Shown here: positions 44,060 to 54,383 of the stretch, piece after piece
How positions within the stretch are numbered: position 1 is the first letter of the stretch
Layout: every line of letters starts with the position of its first letter
DNA from: Bettongia penicillata ogilbyi
Taxonomy: Eukaryota; Chordata; Mammalia; Diprotodontia; Potoroidae
DNA length: 64,000 bases
Direction: 5' to 3'
Assembly: GCA_023548195.1 (NCBI GenBank)
Contig: JAJHZJ010000268.1
Coordinates: 1,990,215-2,054,214, forward strand
Position numbers and translations under genes: made by a program
Notes under the pieces: generated by a model
Database searches by the model: none
Told to the model about the DNA's origin: nothing
What the model saw: only the letters and a program-made list of their open reading frames with translations

Positions 44060-44330
44060 TATGAGCCTATGAAGTCCAACTTAAATTTACCTCCTCTAGA
44101 AAGCCTACCTTTATATGCTCTAGGTAAGTGTCTTCTTTCTTTGGACAAATATTGCAGTTTTTCTTCAATAATCAAAAGGACCCAGTGTGTAATATTGTAT
44201 GTTTATTTGAGTCCTATCTCTCCAATAATCAGTAAGTGCTATGAATACAGAGGCTATATCAAATTTCTGGGTTCTTCAGCACCAAGTACAATGTTCTGTA
44301 CAGAAGAAGTACATAACAAATATAATTGGG
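44060..44330 (+). repeat. L2 LINE 3' end
   Basis: TTTACCTCCTCTAGAAAGCC, AATAATCAGTAAGTGCTATG and TCTTCAGCACCAAGTACAAT. The 151-codon open frame starting 44069 lies across it and is not a gene. Confidence 0.7.
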
Positions 44331-44457
44331 ATTATGTGAAAAAAACATATATTTGGGATTATGTGATGAAACTCTTTATACACAGAGATCTTACTGCTAA
44401 GAATATGCTTCCAAGTAAGTTAAAGAGAGAAGAAAATGATATATTTCTGTGTAGGGA

Positions 44458-44612
44458 GTGGGTGCATGTATATGTGTATATATGTATGCACATATTATAC
44501 ACACATATGCATATGCACATATAGTATGTAGATATATGCAAGTTTATGTAAATGTACGTATATGTGGATATATTCTCTATATCTATAATATGCATTATAT
44601 ATATATTTATAC
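44458..44612 (+). repeat. TATG/TACA/AT microsatellite
   Basis: About 150 bp of alternating purine-pyrimidine sequence. Confidence 0.9.
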
Positions 44613-44769
44613 TCAAATAGTTATAGTAGCACTCTGTTTTAGAAAAAAAATCTAGAAACAAGTAGACTTATAATTTATTTATAAGTTTTATAAGATTTAT
44701 AATCCTGTTTTTTGACATCACACAGTGCTTCTAATAATTTCAATGGATTTAACAAAATTTTGAAGATAT

Positions 44770-45163
44770 TCATATGACATAGTTGGGTCAAAATACACTA
44801 TTTAGCAAAATAAGAAAAGGTACTTCATGTACAAAAATATTAATAGCAGCTCTTTTGTGGTAGCAAAAAGCTGGAAATTAAGAGGATGTCCAACAATTGA
44901 GTAACAGCTGAATAAGTTGTAGTATTTCAATGTGAATGAGTATTACTGTGCTATAAGAAATGAAGAAACTGATGATATAAAAAGGCACAGGGAGGGGTCT
45001 ATGAACTGATGCAGAGGGAAGTAACAATTTGTACCATAACATCAATAGTAAAAAAAGAAACTTTCAGGACCTTTATAAACTGATGAAGAATGAAGTCAGC
45101 AGAACCAGAATAACTTATACAATAGCAACAGCAATATACAAACAAACAGCTTTGAAAGCAATG
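44770..45163 (+). mobile_element. L1 LINE 3' end (ORF2 terminus and 3' UTR)
   Basis: GTACTTCATGTACAAAAATA, TAGCAGCTCTTTTGTGGTAG, GTGCTATAAGAAATGAAGAA and GTCAGCAGAACCAGAATAAC. The CTATGAACTGATGCAG block near 45000 recurs in diverged form at 45075 (ATAAACTGATGAAGAATGAA), a local duplication. Confidence 0.85.
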
Positions 45164-48100
45164 AGAGGAGGGAGAGGACCCAAGATGGTGGAAGAGAAGA
45201 AGCACCACAGCCCAGCTTTCACAATATTCACCTCCAAACAACTTTAAGATAACGCATCTAATTGAATTCTGGAGTGGCCCAGTCAGTAAAAAGTAAGGGT
45301 GAAACATTTTTGATACCCAAGAGGTCAGAAGAAGAGGTCTGTGATGCTGGGATTGGAAATGGTTTAGAGCACAAGCTATGGCAACACCTGCTGTGGGCTT
45401 TGGAGGTGGCTGTGATTGTAGTTGTAGCAATTTCTGGAGCTCGCCACAAGTGGTGAGGGGAATGGAGAGTCAGTGATAAAGAGATTAAAAGTCAAGAAAT
45501 GGAGTGAAAAATGAACAACAAAAAAAGAACCTGACCATAAAAATGTATTACAGTGATGGGGGAAATCAAGACACAATCTCAGAAGAAAACAATGACGTGA
45601 AAACAGCTGTAAAAAAAGCCTAAAAGAAAAATGCATACTGGACACAAGTGCAGCACAAGCCATGCCATTTCAGTGCCAGTCACAGGCCTTAGAGGTGGGT
45701 TGCGACAGCAGCAGAGAACTCCCAACCCACAGATGGTAAGGGGTTCAGGCAACTGGTTTGAAAGAAATTACATGGGGCTCTTTGTTGGTGCTGTGTTCAG
45801 GACCCTGTTGCATTGCCCATATGTATATATATTCCAGGTCATAGTTCCAGGAAAAGAGGGATACTAACACTTGTAGCCAAGGGAGAACAGGGCTTAAATC
45901 CCAGCTCCAGGGCCAAAAGGAAAGATAGCATTCACAGTTGCAGGAGAACAGGGATCCTAGGCTCAGTTCTAAGGCAGAAATGAGCATTAGCACTCGCTAC
46001 TGTAGGAGAGCAGGAGAACTAGTTGGAGTTCCAGGGCCAAGAGGAGGACTCACACTTACAACTACAGAGGAAACATGTCTCTTGCTGAATAAAGACTAGA
46101 GTGCAGGCCAGGAGAGGAATGGCCACACATCTCCTTAGATCAGGCCATCTTGGAAGCACAGAAAACTTAAAGATTCTCCATAATCTTTGAAAAATCTCTG
46201 AAAATAGCAGCATGAATAACCTGAAGCTTGAAACAGTGTCCCCTCCAACTCAGAAAAGGAACTCAACAGTAAAGTGGGTTAAAAGTGAAGTTAAAAGTTA
46301 AAATTGAAGAAAAAGACTAGAAAAATGAAAAAATAACCTGACCATAAAGGCTACTATGGTGATAAGGAAAATTAAGACACAAACTCAGAAGAAGACAGTG
46401 ATGTTAAAAGAGTGACAAGCAAAGTCTCAAGGGAAAAAAATACAATACTCCACATACAATATTCCACTCCACCCAATACCTGAAAGAGCTCAAAAAGAAT
46501 TTTAAAAATCCAATAAGAGAGGCAGAGGAAAAATTGGAAAAATAAATTAGATGCAAGAAAATTAAGAAAAAAAAGAGCAAGCTTATGGAAAAAAGAGTAA
46601 AGTTAATAAAAGAGGCATAAAAATCTGAAGAGAAGTCATTAAAAAGGAGATTTGGTGAAATGGGAAAAAAAAAGTATGAAAGTTCACTGAAGATAATTCC
46701 TTAAAAATAAGAAATGGGAGAAATAGAACTTAAGAACATCGCAAGATATCAAGAGACAATAAAAACAAAGTCAATAGAATAAAGAAATAGAAGAAAATGT
46801 GAACTATGAAAACAGATCAGAAGAGATAATTTAAGAATTATTGGGTTTCCTGAAATCCATCATAAAAAAGGAGCCTAGATATATTTCAAAGAATTTTCAA
46901 GGAAAATTGACCTGATATCCTAGAATGGGAGAGTAAATTAGAAACTGAAAAAATACAGCTACTTTCTCAAATCACAAAATGAAAACTCTTAGGAATATTA
47001 TACCCAAATTCCACAGTTCCCAGTCAAGGAGAAAATATTGCAAGTAGTTTTAGAGAAACAATTCAAATATCATGGAGCCATAGTTAGAATCACACAAGAT
47101 TTAGCAGCTTCCATGTTAAAAGAATAGAAGGTTTGGAATATAATATTCCAGAACGTAGAGGAGCCAGTTTTACAACCAAGAATATCTTACCCAGAAAAAC
47201 TAAATATGATCCTTCAGGGGAAAAAATGGATATTTAATGAAACAGAGCACTTTCAAGCATTTCTGATGAAAAAAACAGAGATGAATAGAAAATTCTTTCA
47301 AAAAGAAATACTTTCAAATACAAGAGTCCAGAGAAGTATAAAAAGGCAAATATTAAAGACAAATCACAAGGGACTCAAAACTGTTTACATTCCCTTATGG
47401 GCTGATGATACTTGTAACTACTAAGAATGTTTTATTAGGGTAATTAGAAGGAGTACACAAAGAAAGAAAGCATAGATATGAACTGACTATGATGGCATGA
47501 TTTCAAAAAAAAATTAAAAGATGAGAAAGAGGAATGTATTAGGAGAACGGAATAGTGAGAGAAAGAATAGAGGGAATTATTTCACACAAAAGAGGTAGGA
47601 AAGGAAGAACTTTTACAGTGGAGGGGGAAATGGGGGACAGGGCAAAATGCTTTTTTTTTTTTAATTAAATGATTTTTTTTTTTGTTTTCAGTGTTCGACA
47701 ATCACTTTCATATATTTTAGATTTTTTTTCCCCTTTCTTCCCCTCATTCCCTCCTCCCTCCCCACTCCCTCCCTGAGATGGTGTACAATCTTATATAGAT
47801 TCTACACATACATTGCTATTAAATACATGTTGCATAGAAGAATTAAAATGATGGGAGAAACCATAAAACAAAACAAAACAAAATAAAAGATAATACAAAA
47901 TGATCTGTTTCTGTGATCCAATTCTATAGTTCTTTCTCTGGTTGTGGAAGGTGTTTTGCCTCAAGAGTCCACTGGAAATTTTTTAAGTCCATGCATTTCA
48001 ATGAAGTTCTAAGTCTACCAGAAAAATTCCTCTCACACTGTGGTTGTTGCCATGTACAAAGTTCTCCTGATTCTGCTCCTTTCTCTCAGCATCAGTTCAT

Positions 48101-49454
48101 ATAAGTATTTCCAGGCCTCTCTGAAGTCTTCCTGGTTCATCATTTCTTATATTTCAATAGTATTTCAATACATTCATACACATAATTTATTCAGCCATTC
48201 CCCAATTAATGGGCATCCTCTTGATTTCCAGTTTTTGACCACCACAAAGAGAGCTGCTATAAATATTTTTGTACATGTGGGACCCTTTCCAAGGGCAACA
48301 ATACTTGAATCTTACTCTCATTGGAATTGACTCAAAGGCAGAATAGCATACACACTCAATTGGGTATAAAAATCCTTCTTACCCAACATGGAAGTAGGAG
48401 AGAAAGGTAATCAGAAAGGGGGCAGAGGGGTGATAGAAGAGAAGGTGAATTAAGAGAGGCAATGGTTGGGAGAAAATAGACTTCTGAGGAGGGACAGAGT
48501 AAAAAGTGAGAGAAAAAGGACAGACAAGGAAAAATAGGATGGAAGGAAGTACATAGTTAGTAGTCCTAATTATGAATGTGAATGAGATGAACTCATCCAT
48601 AAAATGAAAGCACATAGCAAAATGAATTTGAAAACAGAATCCAATTTTTTTCCCAAGAAACACCCTTGCAACAAAGAGGCACACAGAATAAAAATAAAGG
48701 AGCTGGAAGAGAATCCATTATTCTTCAGTTGAGGTTTAAAAGAAAGCAGGGGAAGCAATCATGACCTCAGATTTAAAAAAAAGCAAAAAATAGAATTAAT
48801 TAAAATGAATAAGGAGGGAATTATGCTTTGCTTAAAGGAACCAAGGACAATGAAGTAATATCAGTACTAAGCATGTATACACCAAATGGCATAGCATCCA
48901 AATTCTTAAAGGAAAAATTAAATGACTTTTAGACAGAAATAGACAGTAAAACTATGTTAATGAGGTACCTCAACTTTCCCACCTCAGAAAAAAGATAAAT
49001 TTAACCATCAGGTAAACAAGAAAGAAGTTAAGAAGATGAATAAAATTTTAGAAAAGTTATATGATGGACCTCTGAAGAAAACCAAATGGGAAAAGAAAGG
49101 AAAACACATTTTTCTCAGCTATATATGGCACCTTAACACAAATTAGGGCATAAAAACTTCACAAACAAATGTAGAAAAGCAGAAATACTTTTTCTTTTCA
49201 GGTTCTAATATAATAAAAATCACATTGAATAAAGGACCATGGAAAAATTAACTTAAATTAATTGGAAATTAAATAATCTAATCCTAAATAATGAGTATAT
49301 CAAAGAACAACTCACAAAAAAATCAATAATTACATTAGAAAGACAACAATGAGACAACATACTAACATTTATGGGATACAGCCAAAACTTAGAGGAAAAT
49401 GTATATTTCTAAACATATACCAAAAAGATGAAAAAGAGAATTAACAGCTAAAAA
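45164..49454 (+). mobile_element. L1 LINE with 5' UTR, ORF1 and ORF2 endonuclease part, lacking RT and 3' end
   Basis: Starts GAGGACCCAAGATGGTGGAA, the typical marsupial L1 5' start. 5' UTR runs to about 46250. ORF1 remnants run 46480-47300 (coiled-coil region, AATTATTGGGTTTCCTGAAA, AATATAATATTCCAG). The inter-ORF linker is 47310-48780, interrupted by a minus-strand L1 at 47651-48290. The endonuclease part of ORF2 is 48780-49440, with a readable MYTPNGIASKFLKEKLNDF segment. It stops at about 49454 before the reverse transcriptase. Frames are broken by many stops and indels, so it is inactive. Confidence 0.85.
47651..48290 (-). mobile_element. 5'-truncated L1 nested in the older L1, minus
   Basis: Poly(T) at 47651, then reversed L1 3' UTR (TTTCAGTGTTCGACAATCAC) and end of ORF2 (CAGCCATTCCCCAATTAATG, AGAGAGCTGCTATAAATATT). 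Flanked by an imperfect target duplication, AGGGCAAAAT before (about 47639-47648) and AGGGCAACAA after (48292-48301). The host linker resumes right after it. Confidence 0.88.
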
Positions 49455-50417
49455 GGCACAAAAATATTGAAGAAAATAACACCTTAAAATTCAGAATTGG
49501 TCAAATTATAAAAGAAGTACAAAACATCATTGATGAAAGCAATGCCTTAAAGAGCAGAACCGGCCAGATGGGAAAAGAGGTACAAAAGTTCACCAAAGAA
49601 AATAATTCCTTAAAATTTAGAGAGATAATTTAAGAATTATTGGACTACCTGAAAGCCATGACTGAAAAAAGAACCTAGAAAGACTTCAAGTTTTGAGAAA
49701 TTTTCAAGGAAAACTGATCTTAGAACTAGAGGGTAAAATAGAAAACAAAAGAATCCACTGATCACCTCCTTAAAGAGATCCCAAAACAAAAACTCTCAGG
49801 AATATTATAGCCAAAACCCACAGCTCCAAAGTCAAGGTGAAAATACTTCAAGCAACCAGAAAGTAACTTTTTAAATATCATGGACCTACAGTCGGGATCA
49901 CAAGATTTAGCAGCTCCCACATTAAAGGAGCAGAAGACTTGGAATATGATATTCTAGAAGACAAAAGATGATAACCAAGAATGAGCAAAAATGGATATTT
50001 AATGAAATAAGAGGACTTTTAAGCATTTCTGATAAAAAAAAGAGTTGAAGAGAAAATTTGATATTCAATCATAAGACTCAAAAGAAACATTTTAAAAAGT
50101 CATGAAAGAGAAATCCTAAGGGATTCTAAAAGGTAAAACTGTTTACATTACTACATGGGAAGGTGATACATCATTATTAGGGCACTTAGAAAGTGTCTAC
50201 GTAGAAAGAGGGCACGAGTGTAAGACGATTATGTCAGGATGATATAAAAAAATGGAGGGATGAGAAAGAGTAATACACTATGAAAGAAGGTGGAAGGGAG
50301 AAGAATGGTGAAAAATCATCTCATGTAAAAGTCCTGTCCAAGGAATTACTTTTACAGTAGAGAAGAAAATGGTAAAGTAGGCAAACAACACTTGAACCTC
50401 ATTCTCATCTGAACTGT

Positions 50418-50525
50418 CTGTATGTGTATATATACACATATACATATACACACAGATACACAAAAATTTATATACATATATATACACACCTTCATCTATA
50501 CATATGTATGTATATTTATGTGTAA
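50418..50525 (+). repeat. TATACA-type microsatellite in HAL1-like element
   Basis: Alternating TATA/CACA run at the ORF1-3' UTR join. Confidence 0.85.
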
Positions 50526-50629
50526 AAGCAATGAGAACTATGATCAGTACAGTGACAATCCATGATTATGAATGACCAGTGATGAAAGTCTATCCTTTAC
50601 AGAGATGCGACAGATTTAGAGTAGAGAAT

Positions 50630-50699
50630 AAGATATATACATGTCTATATACACATACATATATACACATACATACAGATAGAAATACATACATACATG

Positions 50700-50736
<37 letters not shown>

Positions 50737-50737
50737 T
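50630..50737 (+). repeat. CATA and (AT)n microsatellite
   Basis: Interrupted CATA repeats ending in an (AT) run at 50710-50736. Confidence 0.9.
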
Positions 50738-50850
50738 ACAGACATTTAAGGAGTTAGTTTTACTTGGCTGTGCATATTCTGTTTTTCTTTCCTTTTGTTT
50801 TCCCAATGGAGTCTGGGATAGGAGGGAAAAATAGATTTCTGTTAATTTTA

Positions 50851-51384
50851 TTTAAAGAGAATTGAGGTCCACACTACAAATATGGAATATTGTAAGCATT
50901 TTCAGATAAGAACACTGTATTATTCATTTTATTTTGTTACAAGAGACTACTCACAAGTGGAAACAATCCATAAATGTCTGGAATGTAAAAAGAAAACACA
51001 TCAATAAAACATTACAAAAAAAGTTCTTATGATGCAGTAAACTTTAAATCACCTAACTATAGACAGTAAGTGTTGGCCATGCCGTGTTTTTCATAGAAGA
51101 TATGTGTGTGTGTGTGTCTATGTGTGTGTATATGTAGGATATGACATTGCAGCTTCCCTAAGGCTGGGAATCAATAAAATATCCAGAGGACATATAACTG
51201 GTTTCTATGAATTTTCCAAATATTTTTAGAATAGGATCAAATAGAGATTTAAGAAGAGAAAAAGAGATTTTTACCACTTTATCCTCCAACGTTCATATAG
51301 AACCACAACATTTTGGAACAACAGAAAAAAAAACCATTAACTATATTTAGAGAAAAAAGAACCTTGGTTCCCAGCCTTACTTAC
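50851..51384. other. Unique AT-rich DNA with a (TG)n run at 51098-51135
   Basis: No repeat family beyond the short (TG)n. No coding signal. Confidence 0.4.
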
Positions 51385-51385
51385 T

Positions 51386-51530
51386 TTCTTAATCCTGTGA
51401 GTTTAAACAAATCAACTCATCTGAGCCTCAGTTCCCTCATTTGAAAAATTGAAATGATGAAACTTGTACTATACCTCATAGGACTGTTGTGTGGAACACA
51501 CTTTGAGACACATTATAATAATACAAGTTA
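51386..51530 (+). repeat. MIR SINE
   Basis: GAGCCTCAGTTCCCTCATTT, then CCTCATAGGACTGTTGTGTG. Confidence 0.75.
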
Positions 51531-51664
51531 TCACTATATCTACATTAGGAAGTAGTACTACTAAAAAGAAAAACTATAATGATAAGGTCTAATGGTGATA
51601 GTACCCAAAGTCTTTTAAGCAAATGCACCAGGAAATAACAATATGTAAAATGAGGTAGATATAA

Positions 51665-51860
51665 CCTACTTAAGCAGCATGGTATACTATAAACAACAGA
51701 GTTAGAGTCAAAAGAGTGATTCCTAATGCTGACTATGCCCCTGACTCCAGTTTTGACATTAAGCAAGTCACTTGACCTTCCTAGACCTTTGCTTCCACAT
51801 CTGACATGAGAGTATTCGCTTCTCAAGTATCTTCCAATTCTAAATCTATGTTCCTATGAC
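51665..51860 (+). repeat. MIR SINE
   Basis: AGCAAGTCACTTGACCTTCC, then ATCTTCCAATTCTAAATCTA. Confidence 0.7.
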
Positions 51861-51974
51861 CATGTAAAATTGCAGGTTAGACAGCTGAGTACTGGAAAAT
51901 GGCTCCAATTCACAATGTAGATTCTACAAATTTGGAACTATTTAATATCATTCATATATGTAATCAAAATACAA

Positions 51975-52055
51975 ATTTTTTCAAGTCAGAGACTTCTTAT
52001 TTTTCTTTGTTTCCTCAGCGCCTGACACAGAGTAGGCACTAAAAAAACATTGGTT
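51975..52055 (+). repeat. L2 LINE tail
   Basis: TCAGCGCCTGACACAGAGTA, then GGCACTAAAAAAACATTGG. Confidence 0.65.
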
Positions 52056-52057
52056 GA

Positions 52058-52255
52058 TTTCTTGATTGAGCTATGTGACCACGGGCAAATCATTTTAGGT
52101 CTCTGAGACTCAGTTTCCCTATTTGTAGAATTGAAACAATAACATTTATAGTCCATACCTCACAGGACTTTTGGGAGGCTCAAATGAGGTAATGTATATA
52201 AATTAACTGGTAAATGTTTAAGTACTATATAAATTTTGGTTAGAATTAATTCAAT
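52058..52255 (+). repeat. MIR/THER1-type SINE
   Basis: GAGCTATGTGACCACGGGCA, CTCAGTTTCCCTATTTGTAG and GGAGGCTCAAATGAGGTAAT. Confidence 0.8.
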
Positions 52256-52312
52256 AACCATTTATTAAGCACCTACTATGTGCCAAGTGCTGAAGATTTC
52301 CCTTTAGCATTG
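52256..52312 (+). repeat. RTE-type SINE head
   Basis: CATTTATTAAGCACCTACTA followed by TGTGCCAAGTGCTGAAGA. Confidence 0.8.
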
Positions 52313-53000
52313 AAAGTATATTAAAATATTAAAACTCTTTTCTAAAAGGTGGGCAAGAGGCCATATGTCATTTATTTCCTATAGGGAAAAGTCTTGTAGG
52401 TCATAGCTAGGGAATTGTTACATGTAGTACTTCAAATGCCAAAAAAGCCATTTTTTTCTAACAAAGTATCTAAAATGAAGGGTCAGTAAGTCCTCAGTTA
52501 CCATCAGTTTCTCAGAGCTGAGTATTTCAGACAGAGATTCTTTGCCTCTGAACCACACATTTTGCCTCATCCCAAGCACTTCCTGTATTTTTCTCTATTC
52601 CAGCTCCCTTCCCATTCCCAACCCCCTAGCTCCTTACTCTACCAAGGATCCAAATCTGGCTGGATCTGTTCCTAGTTAAGGACAGGAAAAGAATGAAGTG
52701 AAGTCGTTGCTATTTGTTGTAGATGTCAATTCCATGAAAGATCACAGGGAGTTTGTCTACATTTTTACAATGTGGTCCTGTATTTGCAGTGTTTTCTGTC
52801 TCATCTGGTTCCTGCTCCAAATCCCCTGGTTGCAGGCTAGGTTCAACATAATTAGACCTCCCCATCACTCACATAACTTTACAAACATTAAGTTTCTCAT
52901 ACCCTGAATTTTCATCCAAGCTCTATGACATCTTTCTGAACTTTTCTGTTTGTTAAACTCTAAATAAGCATGGTTGCATATGTTTCTCTGTGCTATGTAA
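52313..53000. other. Unique DNA, nothing recognised
   Basis: No repeat family or coding signal recognised. Confidence 0.4.
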
Positions 53001-53091
53001 CGGAGAAGAGGGAGAAAAGGGAAAAAGAAAAGAGAAGGTAAGGGAAAGAAGAAAGGAGGGAAGGTGGGAGGGGGGAAGGAGAGGAGAAAAG
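53001..53091 (+). repeat. Purine-only tract
   Basis: About 90 bases of nearly pure A/G with a GGTGGGAGGGGGG run at its centre. Confidence 0.9.
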
Positions 53092-53450
53092 ATCTATAGT
53101 CTAACATGCTAGATTTTCAAGGCTATACTTATTAAAACTTAAAGGAACTGTAAACTTTTCAGAAATATTAGATATGCACATATCCTCTCAATTTGATTTT
53201 TATTTAAAAAAAATTATGATACTTTCAAACTCTGAGGAACTAAGTAAAACAGAGGAGAGAGTAAGATTTGTTGTCTCCAAAGGGAATTTTGTGGTAATTG
53301 TTTTCTTTTTAATTTCAAAGAAGTGCTGAAGCTCTTCCAAGAAATTTTTTTCAAGTGGAACTGTGCTTTCTCCCACTCAGGTACTACATGGTTTTAAAGA
53401 CTCATAAATGAACCTTTTGGTTATACAGTACTTTTGATCATGGGAGAGTC
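53092..53450. other. Unique AT-rich DNA, nothing recognised
   Basis: No repeat or coding signal recognised. Confidence 0.4.
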
Positions 53451-53454
53451 AACT

Positions 53455-54030
53455 TAACATAATTAACATTTAAGTCCCTTGTATGTAATGCACTGTACTT
53501 ATCACTGGGGATACAAAGACAAACATAAAGTCTAATCAAAAGTGCCCTCCAAAAAGCTTATATTCAACTGGGTGGAATGTGAGTACGGGTGGGAATGACT
53601 GAGGAAATAAATCTTCACAGAGGACATGGCACCTTAGCTGAGCTTTGAAGAGAGAGTATTTATAGGCCTAAAATTAGGAGGCAGTATATTCCAGGCACTA
53701 GGAATGGCTTGGGCAAAGGCGTGGAGATAAGAGATAGAACCTTGAGTTCAGTAGCCCGATTGGAATGGTACATGGATTACATGAAGGGTGGTATTGTGAA
53801 AAAAGGCTAAATGGAGCCAGATTGTGCAGTGCCTTCAGTAATAGATTAATGAATCTGTATTTTATCCCAAGGGCATAAAGAAGTCACTAAAGCTGTTGGA
53901 TCAAAGAACTAGCATTGTAAGACAGTGGTTTCGGAATATTGATTTGGTGGCTGTGCATGAAGGATGGATTAGAGAGATACTGGAAGTGGTAAAAGCAGGT
54001 AGAAAGCTATTGAAACATTCTAGATAAGAG
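53455..54030 (+). repeat. RTE-type SINE, long copy
   Basis: CACTGTACTTATCACTGGGG, CTGAGCTTTGAAGAGAGAGT, GTATATTCCAGGCACTAGGA, GGGCAAAGGCGTGGAGATAA and TGATTTGGTGGCTGTGCATG in family order over about 570 bp. Confidence 0.85.
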
Positions 54031-54238
54031 GTATTTAACAAGGACAGTGACCTCCCAGAAAACCTTTATAGGTTCCTTGCCTATTTTTGGTCACTGTTTC
54101 TCCCCCACATGGCAATTAAACATCCAGGAGAAGTGTTCCTCTCTTCCTAGTAAAGGAGAAACTGAGCAAAAGAATCCTCCATTCCACTTTTGGACAATTC
54201 TAATCACTGCAACATGTTTGTTTAAGTCCAGCTCTCTA
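54031..54238. other. Unique DNA, nothing recognised
   Basis: Short gap before the L1 tails. Confidence 0.3.
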
Positions 54239-54383
54239 GATTTTTGTTTTGTTTTGTTTTCCCCAAAATTTGTTTGTTTTCAATTTTCAACAATCACTTC
54301 CATAAATTAATTTTTCTCGCCCTCTCTCTCCCTTCCCTCTCCAAGATGGCATTCAATCTTATATGGACTCCATAAACACATTG
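54239..54383 (-). mobile_element. Short 5'-truncated L1 3' end, minus
   Basis: TTGTTTTGTTTTGTTTTCCC tail, TTTCAATTTTCAACAATCAC and CAAGATGGCATTCAATCTTA. It stops where a second poly(T) begins. Confidence 0.75.

Larger units (their letters stand above)
49455..50850 (+). mobile_element. HAL1-like fragment: ORF1 region joined to 3' UTR
   Basis: Begins within ORF1 coiled coil (GAAGAAAATAACACCTTAAA), continues through AATTATTGGACTACCTGAAA and GATTTAGCAGCTCCCACATT, the linker (CTCATTCTCATCTGAACTGT at 50400) and then directly the 3' UTR (AGCAATGAGAACTATGATCA, CTTGGCTGTGCATATTCTG). No ORF2 sequence is seen. Two microsatellites sit in the join. Confidence 0.75.

Noticed and set aside
44069..44524. 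151-codon plus-strand open frame, longest in the window
   Set aside because: Runs through an L2 tail and a microsatellite.
44999..46213. Several 60-143-codon open frames on both strands
   Set aside because: They lie in the L1 3' end and L1 5' UTR; no protein similarity recognised.
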